In this document: positions 46,680 through 55,162 of the stretch, one piece after another | How positions within the stretch are numbered: position 1 is the first letter of the stretch | How the letters are laid out: each line of letters begins with the position of its first letter | Assembly: GCF_041903755.1 (NCBI RefSeq) | Contig: NZ_JBBWVE010000019.1 | Location: 73,771 to 137,770, forward strand | DNA: 64,000 bases | Origin: Thiocapsa roseilacustris | Lineage (GTDB): Bacteria; Pseudomonadota; Gammaproteobacteria; Chromatiales; Chromatiaceae | Direction of reading: 5' to 3' | Program-made: the position numbers and the translations under genes | Notes under the pieces: model-generated | The model's database searches: none | What the model was told of the DNA's origin: nothing | What the model saw: only the letters and a program-made list of their open reading frames with translations

Positions 46680-47443
46680 GCACCGTTGCCGGTCGAATTA
46701 TCTTCGGCGATGTCATGCATCGGCGGCTCTTTCCGGTGCGTTATCGCTTCGTCTATCGGGTCTTCAGCATGTTGCTGGATATCGAGCGAGTCGGAGAGAT
46801 CGCGCGCGATTGCCGCTGGTTCTCTTACAACCGCTTCAACCTCTTCTCCTTTTACGATCGCGATCACGGCGCGCGCGACGGTCGTGGACTCAAACCCTGG
46901 TTGCTCGAGCGGCTGCGCGAGTGCAGGCAGGACATGGACATCGCCCGCATCGAGCTGCAATGTTTTCCGCGGGTGCTCGGATTCGTCTTCAATCCGCTGA
47001 GTGTCTGGACCTGCTTCGATCGTTCGGACAGGCCGGTTGCGGTGCTGTGCGAGGTCAACAACACCTTCGGCGAGGCCCACAGCTATCTGTTGCACGAAAA
47101 GGGCGCGCCGATGGACTGGCCGATCCGCCACGCGCATCGCAAGGACTTCCATGTCTCGCCCTTTGTCGACATGAACGCCGACTATCATTTCCGGTTTACC
47201 CGGCAAGGCGATCGTCACGCGATCGTGATCCGCGAATACCAGGACGCGTCCTTGATGCTCGTGGCCGTCCAACAGGGGATCGCGGAGACGATGACGGACG
47301 CCAAGTTGCTGCGCGCCGCCTTCGCCTATCCTTTTCTGACGCTGAAGGTTGTCCTCATGATCCATTGGCAGGCTTTAAAGATCTGGGTCAAGGGCGGGCG
47401 CTACCATTCCAAGCCGACTCCACCCCTAGAAGAGGTGTCCTGA
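46676..47443 (+). CDS. DUF1365 family protein
   Basis: A 255-residue protein with the DUF1365 pattern: GDVMHRRLFPVRYRFVYRVFSMLLDIE, FNLFSFYDRDHGARDG, PRVLGFVFNPLSVWTCFD, CEVNNTFGEAHSYLL and KDFHVSPFVDMNADYHF. The biochemical function is not established; it always associates with FAD oxidoreductases and Cfa-like methyltransferases. The GTG start overlaps the upstream stop, and its TGA overlaps the next ATG by one base, so all three are tightly coupled. Confidence 0.9.
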   Translation: MSTVAGRIIFGDVMHRRLFPVRYRFVYRVFSMLLDIERVGEIARDCRWFSYNRFNLFSFYDRDHGARDGRGLKPWLLERLRECRQDMDIARIELQCFPRVLGFVFNPLSVWTCFDRSDRPVAVLCEVNNTFGEAHSYLLHEKGAPMDWPIRHAHRKDFHVSPFVDMNADYHFRFTRQGDRHAIVIREYQDASLMLVAVQQGIAETMTDAKLLRAAFAYPFLTLKVVLMIHWQALKIWVKGGRYHSKPTPPLEEVS

Positions 47444-48669
47444 TGTCCGCAGAGGAGTTGATCGAAGAACCTCTAACCCGCCGATCGAGCTGGTCGAGCC
47501 GCCTGATCGGCGGGTTTTGCCGGCACTTGGCGTTCGGCCAGCTCCTGGTGCGTTTTCCCGACGGAAACGCCACCCTGCACCGCGGCCGGTTCCCGGGCGC
47601 GAGCGGTGTCATGGAGGTGCAGTCGCCGCTCAAGATGGCCGGACGGCTGCTCACCCGAGGCGAGGTGGGATTCGGCGAATCCTACGTGGAAGGGCATTGG
47701 ACGACGCCGGATCTCGCCGCGTTGCTCGAGGTCCTCTACGACAACATGGAACATCTAGGCGTGGGGCCGCGCGGGATGCGTTGGTCGCGGCTTTGGGATC
47801 GATTGAGCCATCGACTGCGCGACAATCACCCCATCAACAGTCGTCGCAACATTGCCCACCATTACGACTTGGGCAACGACTTCTACAAACGCTGGCTCGA
47901 TCCGAGTATGACCTACTCCTCCGCGCTCTTTGCCGACCCGGCGCGGGACAGTCTGGAATCGGCCCAGGAGCGCAAGTATCAGCGCTTGCTCGACGCGCTG
48001 GACGCCAAGCCCGGCGAGCATATCCTGGAGATCGGCTGCGGTTGGGGCGGTTTCGCGGAGCTGGCGGCACGACGAGGTCTGCACGTGACCGGCGTGACCC
48101 TCTCGCGCGAGCAGCTCGCCTATGCGCGCGAGCGTCTGGAGGCCGCCGGTCTCGCCGATCGCGTCGACCTGAGGCTTCAGGATTACCGCGACATCGAGGG
48201 CCGCTTCGACCACGCGGTCTCGATCGAGATGATGGAGGCGGTGGGCGAGGCCTTCTGGCCAACCTACTACCAGGCGTTGCGTCGGCTGGTGCGACCGGGC
48301 GGTCGTATCGCTTTACAGGTCATCACCATCAACGAGGACGATTTCCCCGTCTACCGCAAGCAACCGGACTTCGTCCAGCTCTACATCTTTCCGGGCGGGA
48401 TGCTGCCCACACCCGAGCGCATGACGCGCGAGGCGCAGGATGCGGATCTGCTGATTCGCGAGACGGCGTGGTTCGGGCTCGACTATGCCGAAACCCTTCG
48501 CCGTTGGCGTCACGCCTTCCATACGGTGGATCAGGAGGTGGCTCGGCTCGGATACGATGCGCGTTTCCGCCGGATGTGGGACTACTATCTGGCCTATTGC
48601 GAGACCGGCTTCAAAACGGGCTGCATCGATCTGACCCAAACCGTCCTAGAGGTCCCGGAGCGCAGCTGA
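47443..48669 (+). CDS. cfa: Cyclopropane-fatty-acyl-phospholipid synthase-like methyltransferase
   Basis: A 408-residue SAM-dependent methyltransferase with AHHYDLGNDFYKRWLDPSMTYSSALF, the SAM loop ILEIGCGWGGFAELAA, VSIEMMEAVGEAFWPTYY, and IFPGGMLPTPERM, all typical of CFA synthases. It methylates or cyclopropanates the double bonds of membrane acyl chains. In this operon context it may instead make a methylated intermediate used by the FAD enzyme and DUF1365 protein. N-terminal 60 residues are a lipid-binding domain. Confidence 0.9.
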   Translation: MSAEELIEEPLTRRSSWSSRLIGGFCRHLAFGQLLVRFPDGNATLHRGRFPGASGVMEVQSPLKMAGRLLTRGEVGFGESYVEGHWTTPDLAALLEVLYDNMEHLGVGPRGMRWSRLWDRLSHRLRDNHPINSRRNIAHHYDLGNDFYKRWLDPSMTYSSALFADPARDSLESAQERKYQRLLDALDAKPGEHILEIGCGWGGFAELAARRGLHVTGVTLSREQLAYARERLEAAGLADRVDLRLQDYRDIEGRFDHAVSIEMMEAVGEAFWPTYYQALRRLVRPGGRIALQVITINEDDFPVYRKQPDFVQLYIFPGGMLPTPERMTREAQDADLLIRETAWFGLDYAETLRRWRHAFHTVDQEVARLGYDARFRRMWDYYLAYCETGFKTGCIDLTQTVLEVPERS

Positions 48670-48703
48670 ACCTTCCGTAGAATCGACGCGCAATGGCAAT
48701 CGC

Positions 48704-49972
48704 ATGAGCGAGATCGTCCTCATCAAGGTCTCGGGCGAGGATCGTCCGGGGATCACCGCGGCCCTCACCGCAATCCTGGCGCAGTATCGGGTGCCGATCC
48801 TCGATATCGGCCAGTCGACCATCCACAACGCCTTGGCGCTGGGTCTGCTGGTGGAGCTGCCGGCGGACAGCGCATCCTGTCCGGTGTTTCGCGATCTGTT
48901 GTTCACCGCCCACGGTATGGGGCTGGATCTTCGGTTTACGCCGGTCGATCCGGACGCCTACGAGGATTGGGTCGCCGAGCAGGGGCAGCCGCGGCACATC
49001 CTCACCCTGCTGGGTCGCGAGATCGATTCGGAGCACATTGCGCGGTTGTCCGCCGTGGTCGCCGAGTACGGTTTGAACGTCGATCGGATCTCGCGGCTGA
49101 CGGGGCGTCTCTCGCGGCGTGCGCCGGAGCACCATCCGCTTGCCTGTGTGGAGCTGTCGGTCCGCGGTGCGGTGGCGGATCTCTCCGAGCTGCACGCGGG
49201 TTTGCTTGCGCTCGGGCAGATCCTGGACGTGGATGTCGCGGTGCAGGAGGACGATATCTTCCGGCGTAACCGCCGATTGGTCTGTTTCGATATGGATTCG
49301 ACCCTGATCCAGACCGAGGTCATCGACGAGTTGGCCAAGGCGGCCGGTGTCGGTCCCGAGGTCGCCGCCATCACCGAGGCCGCGATGCGCGGCGAGCTCG
49401 ACTTCAAGGAGAGCTTCCGGCGTCGTATCGCGCTGCTCGAAGGGCTCGACGAGTCGGTGCTCGGCGAAATCGCGGAGCGCCTGCCCATCACCGAGGGCGC
49501 CGATCGGCTGATTGCGAGCCTCAAGCAGCTCGGCTATCGCATCGCCATCCTCTCGGGCGGCTTTACCTATTTTGCCGAGCACTTGAAACGTCGATTCGGA
49601 ATCGACGACGTTTACGCCAATGCACTGGAGTTTCGCGACGGCAAGCTGACCGGCACCGTCTCGAGCGAGATCATCGACGGGGCGCGCAAGGCCGAGCTGC
49701 TGCGCGAGATCGCGGCGCGCGAGGGGATCCGCCTCGAACAGGTCATCGCGGTCGGCGACGGCGCCAACGATCTCCCGATGCTGGCGATCGCCGGCCTGGG
49801 AATCGCCTTTCATGCCAAGCCGATCGTCACCAAGCAAGCACGTCATGCCATCGCGAACGTCGGGCTCGACGGGATCCTCTATCTGCTCGGGATGCGTGAC
49901 CGCGACCTCGAGCGGCTCGCCAGAGGGGCGCCGCCTCGGCGCGACGAGGCGCTCTCGACGGCTTCCCTGTAG
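48704..49972 (+). CDS. serB: Phosphoserine phosphatase SerB with N-terminal ACT domains
   Basis: A 422-residue protein: two ACT-like domains (EIVLIKVSGEDRPGITAALTAILA and HILTLLGREIDSEHIARLSAVVAEYGL) followed by a HAD phosphatase with FDMDSTLIQTEVIDELA, ILSGGFTYFAEHL and VAVGDGANDLPMLAIAGLGIAFHAKP-type motifs. It makes the last step of serine synthesis. The long two-ACT form suggests feedback by serine. It starts 34 bp after cfa but is probably separate in function. Confidence 0.94.
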   Translation: MSEIVLIKVSGEDRPGITAALTAILAQYRVPILDIGQSTIHNALALGLLVELPADSASCPVFRDLLFTAHGMGLDLRFTPVDPDAYEDWVAEQGQPRHILTLLGREIDSEHIARLSAVVAEYGLNVDRISRLTGRLSRRAPEHHPLACVELSVRGAVADLSELHAGLLALGQILDVDVAVQEDDIFRRNRRLVCFDMDSTLIQTEVIDELAKAAGVGPEVAAITEAAMRGELDFKESFRRRIALLEGLDESVLGEIAERLPITEGADRLIASLKQLGYRIAILSGGFTYFAEHLKRRFGIDDVYANALEFRDGKLTGTVSSEIIDGARKAELLREIAAREGIRLEQVIAVGDGANDLPMLAIAGLGIAFHAKPIVTKQARHAIANVGLDGILYLLGMRDRDLERLARGAPPRRDEALSTASL

Positions 49973-50012
49973 CCGCCCGCCCGAGCCTTCCACCGGTCTC
50001 GGCCTCTGAGCG

Positions 50013-50098
50013 CTAAACCGCGTCCAGAGCGACATGCGTCATTTGCGTTTTGCGTTTGGCTTTGGAGATGTCCTCGATCTCGGCGCGACGCGGTTTAA
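50013..50098. repeat. TTAAACCGCG-ended element, divergent copy
   Basis: CTAAACCGCGTCCAGAGCG at the left and GCGCGACGCGGTTTAAA at the right form terminal inverted repeats of an 86-bp unit whose inner part differs from the other three copies. It is followed by an AT-only spacer of about 20 bp and then by the next copy, so the two elements are in tandem. Confidence 0.6.
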
Positions 50099-50118
50099 AA
50101 TTTAATATTTCTTAATAT

Positions 50119-50207
50119 TTTAAACCGTGCCGGTTCCAACGGTCGTCAAGTCTGCCGGGGCCGATCCCATCCGAAAACATTGCATACCGCGCTTGGCGCG
50201 GTTTAAG
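50119..50207 (-). repeat. TTAAACCGCG-ended element, copy A (inverted)
   Basis: This 89-bp unit (TTTAAACCGTGCCGG ... GGCGCGGTTTAAG) is the reverse complement of the copies at 59441-59526 and 60743-60831, sharing the inner GTCAAGTCTGC-GGGGCCGATCCCATCC block. It abuts the 134-bp palindromic element at 50206 with almost no spacer. Confidence 0.75.
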
Positions 50208-50340
50208 GCGAACTCCGGAAACCTTCATGCCAAGGGCGTAGGTTGTGCCGAGCCGTGCGAGGCACAATCAACCGTCGGCGCAAGTTGTGCCTCCTATCGT
50301 CAGCACAACCTACGGGTATGGAAGTTTGCGGAAATCGCCT
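50206..50340 (+). repeat. 134-bp palindromic dispersed element, copy 2
   Basis: Nearly the same sequence as at 34039-34172, including both ends and the GTAGGTTGTGCC/GGCACAAT stems. Its right end reaches the stop codon of the GGDEF-EAL gene (CTA at 50339-50341 on the plus strand), so the element may have set the C-terminus of that protein. Confidence 0.8.
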
Positions 50341-53230
50341 AAGTCGGCAGCCGGTCGTCGCCGGATTCGGACGCCTCGGAGTCGGGCCGAATAAACCCCG
50401 CCGTCAGGTGGCGTTCAATGGCCTGTGCCTCCATCGGTGGCGCGAACCAGTTCCCCTGGCCGCACCTGCAGCCCATCGCCGCCAAACGCTCGGCCTGATC
50501 GCGGGTCTCTACGCCCTCGGCCACCGTGTCGAGCTTGAGGGCATGCGCGACGGCAAGCAACGCATGAACGGTTGCGACGGCATCCGGGTTGTCGTCGATC
50601 TCGCCGACGAATTGGCGGTCGATCTTGAGCGCGCTGACCGCGGACCGACGCAGATAGGTCAAGGACGAGAAGCCGGTGCCGAAGTCGTCGAGAACGAGCC
50701 GAACGCCGAGATCCCGGAGCATGGCGATTTGGGTCCGGTGATGCTCGCCATACTCCATCATTGCGGTTTCGGTGAGCTCGAGCTCAAGTCGGGCGGGGTC
50801 GATACCCGTCTCCCGGGCCGTCGCGAGCACGTCGTCGGCAAGACAGCCGGCGCGGACCTGCTGAGGCGAAACATTGATGCTGACCCGACCGAAGTCGAGA
50901 CCTCGGTCATGCCAGCCGCGCGCCTCGCGTGCGGCCGTACTCAGCACCCAGCTGCCGAGGACATGGAACAGCCCGCGGCGCTCGGCGAGATGCACGAAAT
51001 CACCCGGCGGCAGGACCCCCTCCACCGGGTGGCGCCAGCGCACCAGCGCCTCGACCGCGGTGATCTTTCCGCTCGCGAGCTCGACCTGCGGCTGATAGTG
51101 CAGGAAGAGCTCGCCGCTGCGTACGGCCTCGTCGATCCGATTCGTCAGGGCGGCATCGCGGCGAACCTGCCGCGTCATGGCGTCGGTGTGGAATGCGTAG
51201 CCGCCGCGTCCGTTGTTCTTGGCCTTGTAGAGGGCGACATCGGCACGGCCGAGGAGTGTTTCCAGGTCGATATCCGGCTCGGGGACGAACACGACGCCGA
51301 CGCTCGCGCCGCAGGTGATGGCATGGCCGTCGATCGAATAGGACCGAGCCAGGTGCTCGACGATCTTTGCGGCCAAGGTGGCTGCATCGGAGATGCTCTG
51401 CGCATCGGGTTGGATCACGGCGAACTCGTCGCCGCCGAATCGCGCGACCGTGTCCATACCGCGAACGAGGGCCGACAGGCGCTGGGCGACCTCTTTCAAG
51501 AGCAGATCGCCCACGGGATGACCCAGGGTGTCGTTGACCTCTTTGAAGCGGTCGAGATCGAGAAAGTGCAGGGCAAAGCCCCGATCGGCGCGCCGGACCG
51601 AGGTCAGTCGCTTGGCGAGCTGATTCTTGAACAGGGCGCGATTAGGTAGACCGGTGAGGCTGTCGTAGTAGGCGAGTCGCAGGATCTGCTCCTCGTTGCG
51701 TTTGCGCTCGGTGATGTCGTGGAAGGTGACGACAACACCCATTGCGGAGCCGCCGACGCGGATCGGAGTGGCGCGATACTCGACGGGAAACGCCGAGCCA
51801 TCACGGCGTTGGAGGATCTCGTCGCTGACTACGATGTCCTTGCCGGTATGCATCACCGAAAGCATACGGCGCCGGGTGGCGTCCCGGTCGCCTTCGTCGG
51901 GGTCGTCATGGGTGATGGCCGGGCAGGGTTTGCCGACCAGATCGGCCGGGTCGTATCCCAACAGGCGTGCGCCCGTGGGATTGATGAAGGTGGTCACGCC
52001 TTCGGGATCGAGCCCGAACACCCCCTCGCTGGTCGCTTCCAAAAGGAGCCGTGCGCGCTCCTCGGCGGCGATGCGAGCCGCGCGATCGCGCGCTTGCTGC
52101 AAGGCGACCGCCACCAGCGCCGCGCCCTGCGCGATATAGATCAGATGTTCCGCGTCGGGTTTGTCGGGGGTTCGCGAATAGATATCGAAGGCCCCCAAGA
52201 TATCCCCGCCGGCATCGCGAATCGGCTCGGACCAGAAGCCGCGGACGCCGATCTCCTCCGTGATCCCTGCCAGCGACTGCCAGTACGGATGATAGAGGAC
52301 GTCGGCGATCACGAGAGGCTCGCCGATCGGGCGAGGAGCCGCACCCTTTCCCGGATCGTCCGTCAGGCGGTGGATCGCCTCGACGAGCCGATCCGGAAGA
52401 CTCGGGGCCGTGCCGACGCGCAGGCGGTGTGTTGCGCTGTCCATCAGCATGATCGAGCACATGAGGCTCTGGTCGAGCGCCTCGATCGATACGGCGATCG
52501 CGTCGAGCGCCTCCTGCACGGGAGCGCCGCCCGCAATCAACCCCATGATGCGAATGCGGCTTTCCTGGAGCATCCAGGCGCGTCGGGTCTCGGTGATATC
52601 GCGCACGGTTCCCGTCATCGAGACCGGGCGACCCTGCTCGCGGGTCAGTGTCGCGCGCTCATGGAGGTAACGTACCTCGCCGTCGGGCAGCAGGATTCTG
52701 TGCTCGCAGTCGTAATCCCCGGCCCCGGCCCCGGCGATGGCCTCCCGAACCGCATGCTCGACCCGAGCGCGGTCTTCCGGGTGAACGAAGTCGAGGAAGC
52801 CTTTGTAGTTCCCCGGGAAGCTGTCGGGCGGCATGGCGAAGATGCGATAGACCTCGGCAGACCACTCGAGGCGGTCGTTCTCGGCATCCCACTCCCAGGT
52901 TCCGAGATGCCCGAGCCGTTGCGTCTCTTCGACGATGCGCTCGCTCCGAGCCAAGCGCTCTGCGAGCCCGGCGTGCGCCGCTTGCGCCTGTGCGAGCTGC
53001 GCGGCGATGTCGCGACAAAGCCGGCGGCTACGCCAAGCTGCAACGGCGGCGACTGCAGCGAGAAGGGCCAGCGCGCCGGCCGTGCCTGCCTCGATGCCTG
53101 TGCCTATGGAAGCGGACCAGGACACCACGGGATCGGCTGCGGAAACCAGCGTCTGAATCCATAAGATCGGCAACCACATCCACCGGGTCGCAGCGGGCGA
53201 AGCGATCGTAGGTTCTGGCCTCATGTCCAT
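50339..53230 (-). CDS. PAS-GAF-PAS-GGDEF-EAL signalling protein
   Basis: A 963-residue c-di-GMP enzyme. It has an N-terminal membrane region (about 15-70), PAS with PAC (GHLGTWEWDAENDRLEWS, RPVSMTGTVRDITE), a GAF-like domain (about 225-370), a second PAS (EGVFGLDPEGVTTFINPTGARLLGYD), GGDEF (LTGLPNRALFKNQL, ARFGGDEFAVIQ intact) and EAL (AVEALVRWRHP, LELTETAMM, LDDFGTGFSSLTYLRR, AVAHALKLDTVAEGVET). Both catalytic motifs look complete, so it could make or break c-di-GMP. Start 53230 or 53224. Confidence 0.93.
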   Translation of the reverse strand: MDMRPEPTIASPAATRWMWLPILWIQTLVSAADPVVSWSASIGTGIEAGTAGALALLAAVAAVAAWRSRRLCRDIAAQLAQAQAAHAGLAERLARSERIVEETQRLGHLGTWEWDAENDRLEWSAEVYRIFAMPPDSFPGNYKGFLDFVHPEDRARVEHAVREAIAGAGAGDYDCEHRILLPDGEVRYLHERATLTREQGRPVSMTGTVRDITETRRAWMLQESRIRIMGLIAGGAPVQEALDAIAVSIEALDQSLMCSIMLMDSATHRLRVGTAPSLPDRLVEAIHRLTDDPGKGAAPRPIGEPLVIADVLYHPYWQSLAGITEEIGVRGFWSEPIRDAGGDILGAFDIYSRTPDKPDAEHLIYIAQGAALVAVALQQARDRAARIAAEERARLLLEATSEGVFGLDPEGVTTFINPTGARLLGYDPADLVGKPCPAITHDDPDEGDRDATRRRMLSVMHTGKDIVVSDEILQRRDGSAFPVEYRATPIRVGGSAMGVVVTFHDITERKRNEEQILRLAYYDSLTGLPNRALFKNQLAKRLTSVRRADRGFALHFLDLDRFKEVNDTLGHPVGDLLLKEVAQRLSALVRGMDTVARFGGDEFAVIQPDAQSISDAATLAAKIVEHLARSYSIDGHAITCGASVGVVFVPEPDIDLETLLGRADVALYKAKNNGRGGYAFHTDAMTRQVRRDAALTNRIDEAVRSGELFLHYQPQVELASGKITAVEALVRWRHPVEGVLPPGDFVHLAERRGLFHVLGSWVLSTAAREARGWHDRGLDFGRVSINVSPQQVRAGCLADDVLATARETGIDPARLELELTETAMMEYGEHHRTQIAMLRDLGVRLVLDDFGTGFSSLTYLRRSAVSALKIDRQFVGEIDDNPDAVATVHALLAVAHALKLDTVAEGVETRDQAERLAAMGCRCGQGNWFAPPMEAQAIERHLTAGFIRPDSEASESGDDRLPT

Positions 53231-53427
53231 TCGGGCATCTTAAGGTTGAATGGTATTGTCGGGGCGATAATTCCGAACGGTTTGTCGTTTCTATGGGCCT
53301 GCTCGGAACCGGTGTCGTGAATCCTCGCGGGGTCGAGCTGCGACCGGAGTATCCGCATCCATCGCCTGATGGGATAATGCCGGCCCGACTGTCTACACCG
53401 CAATGGCTCATCGCCGGAGATCCGCAG

Positions 53428-54750
53428 ATGCCCGACCTCGACCGGACCTACCGGATCGGCCCGATCCACCTGGCGCCGTCCGTCCTGCCTCGGAACGGCT
53501 GGACCTTTTTGGCCGCCGCGTTTTTCTCGATCGGGCTGATGATCTTCATTTCCATCGGTCAGACCTATATCCTCAACGAGCATCTTGGCGTTCCGGAGTC
53601 GACGCAGGGCGCGATCAGCGGCCAACTTGTCTTCCTGACCGAGATCGTCACCCTGTTGCTGTTTCTGCCGGTCGGCGTCCTCATGGACCGGATCGGTCGC
53701 CGAGGGGTCTACGCGGCGGGGTTTCTGTTCCTGGCCTTGACCTATGTCCTCTATCCTCTCGCGGAATCGGTCGAGGCACTCTATTTCTATCGGGTTCTCT
53801 ATGCGATCGGCGTGGTCGCGGTCGCGGGCGGGCTGTCGACCGTCCTTGCCGATTATCCGGCGGAACGTTCCCGCGGCAAGTTGGTGGCCATCGTCGGTGT
53901 CATGAGCGGCTTGGGGGTCGTACTCATCAGTCAGGGTCTCGGTGCCATGCCGAAGGTCTTTACCGGCGCGGGCTTCGACGGCGTCACCGCGGGCAGGTTG
54001 ACCCATTTCATCGTCGCGGGTCTTGCGGTCGCGGTTGCCCTGTTGCTCCTCTGGGGCCTTAAGCCGGGTCTGCCCGTGCGTCTTCAGGATCGTCCGAGCG
54101 TACGCGAGCTCTTCGTCGGAGGCTTTGCGCACGGACGCAATCCGCGCATCCTTTTGGCCTATTCATCTGCATTCATCGCACGCGGCGATCAATCGGTCAA
54201 CGCGATCTTTCTCGTCCTTTGGGGCACCTTGGCGGCCAAGGCGACCGGCATGGAGTCGGCCTCGGCGGTGATGAGCGGAACCCTGATCTTCGTGATGGCG
54301 CAGATCTCGGCACTCGTCTGGGCGCCCGTCCTCGGGCCGCTTCTCGACCGGATCGACAGGGTCACCGGGCTCGCGATCTGCATGGCCTTGGCGGCCCTGG
54401 GCAATCTGAGTCTGTTGGCGCTCGATGACCCGCTGTCGTCCTATGGTCCGATCTTCTTTATCCTGCTCGGTATCGGGCAGATCAGTGTCTACCTCGGCGG
54501 TCAATCCTTGATCGGGCAAGAGGCTCCGCCCGGGCAGCGGGGATCGGTGCTCGGTGCCTTCAACGTCGCCGGCGCGATCGGAATTCTTTTGATTACGCCG
54601 GTTGGCGGGTATCTGTTCGATCGGGTCGATCCGCGCGCACCCTTCTACGTTGTCGGCGCGATCAATGTCCTGCTTGTCTTTGCGAGTATCTATGTTCGGA
54701 TGAGACATTCGCCGGAATCGCAAAGCGCAAGCGCTTCGGAACGAGTCTAG
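53428..54750 (+). CDS. Major facilitator superfamily transporter
   Basis: A 440-residue, 12-helix MFS protein with FLPVGVLMDRIGRRGVYAAGFLF (the A-motif DRxGRR between helices 2 and 3), VAGGLSTVLADYPAERSRGKLVAIVG and GPLLDRIDRVTGLAICMAL between helices 8 and 9. The substrate cannot be inferred. ATG 53428 has GGAGA 8 nt upstream and is preferred; ATGs at 53293 and 53377 are in frame but precede a non-hydrophobic, unlikely leader. It is divergent from the GGDEF-EAL gene. Confidence 0.88.
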   Translation: MPDLDRTYRIGPIHLAPSVLPRNGWTFLAAAFFSIGLMIFISIGQTYILNEHLGVPESTQGAISGQLVFLTEIVTLLLFLPVGVLMDRIGRRGVYAAGFLFLALTYVLYPLAESVEALYFYRVLYAIGVVAVAGGLSTVLADYPAERSRGKLVAIVGVMSGLGVVLISQGLGAMPKVFTGAGFDGVTAGRLTHFIVAGLAVAVALLLLWGLKPGLPVRLQDRPSVRELFVGGFAHGRNPRILLAYSSAFIARGDQSVNAIFLVLWGTLAAKATGMESASAVMSGTLIFVMAQISALVWAPVLGPLLDRIDRVTGLAICMALAALGNLSLLALDDPLSSYGPIFFILLGIGQISVYLGGQSLIGQEAPPGQRGSVLGAFNVAGAIGILLITPVGGYLFDRVDPRAPFYVVGAINVLLVFASIYVRMRHSPESQSASASERV

Positions 54751-54765
54751 GTTCCTTGGGAGCGA

Positions 54766-54888
54766 TTCAATAATAAGTCAAACAATTCGACGAGAGAATC
54801 CTTTTCGACCGTTGTCGTCATCGACAACGACAACGACAACGACAACGATTAGGTTCGGTGCTCAACGTATTTTTGACACGTGACTTGG
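54766..54888. repeat. Hexamer-hairpin repeat element, copy 2
   Basis: It shares its flanks with the element at 8974-9136: TTCAATAATAAGTCAAACAATTCG before the array and CGATTAGGTTCGGTGCTCAAC after it (read in parts). Here one GTTGTCGT is followed by four GACAAC-type units, so the array length and balance differ from copy 1. Again it starts about 15 bp after a stop codon. Confidence 0.75.
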
Positions 54889-54921
54889 TTCGGGGCAGAG
54901 GATAAGGTCGCACAAGATGTG

Positions 54922-55027
54922 GCGTAGGTTGTGCCGAGCCGTGCGAGGCACAACCAACCGTCGGGGCGAGTTGTGCGTCCTATCGTCAGCACAACCTACG
55001 GTATAGAATTCTGCGGAAATCGCCTAA
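54922..55027 (+). repeat. 134-bp palindromic element, copy 3 (left end lost)
   Basis: It retains GTAGGTTGTGCCGAGCCGTGCGAGGCACAAC, TCGTCAGCACAACCTACG and the right end GCGGAAATCGCC, but the left terminal repeat is replaced. A 13-bp direct repeat TAAGGTCGCACAA lies on both sides (54903-54915 and 55025-55037). It sits between the MFS gene and the tRNA-Pro terminator. Confidence 0.75.
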
Positions 55028-55035
55028 GGTCGCAC

Positions 55036-55062
55036 AAAAAAGCCGGCTTTCGCCGGCTTTTC
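55036..55062 (-). terminator. Rho-independent terminator of tRNA-Pro
   Basis: On the minus strand AAAAGCCGGC-GAAA-GCCGGCTTTTTT forms a GC-rich stem with a tetraloop and a T-run, 15 bp past the tRNA 3' end. Confidence 0.9.
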
Positions 55063-55076
55063 TAACATCTGTAATT

Positions 55077-55153
55077 TGGTCGGGGTGACTGGATTCGAAC
55101 CAGCGACTTCTGCCTCCCGAAGACAGCGCTCTACCAAGCTGAGCTACACCCCG
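55077..55153 (-). tRNA. tRNA-Pro (anticodon CGG)
   Basis: The minus strand gives a full cloverleaf of 77 nt: acceptor CGGGGTG...CACCCCG, D-arm with AGCTTGGTAGAGC, anticodon stem CTGTC/GGCAG with loop TTCGGGA (anticodon CGG), T-arm with GGTTCGAATCC and an encoded ACCA end. It reads CCG proline codons. Confidence 0.95.
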
Positions 55154-55162
55154 AAACGTACA

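Noticed and set aside
51719..53164. 481-aa plus-strand open frame inside the GGDEF-EAL gene
   Set aside because: Antisense shadow of a protein with clear PAS, GAF, GGDEF and EAL motifs.
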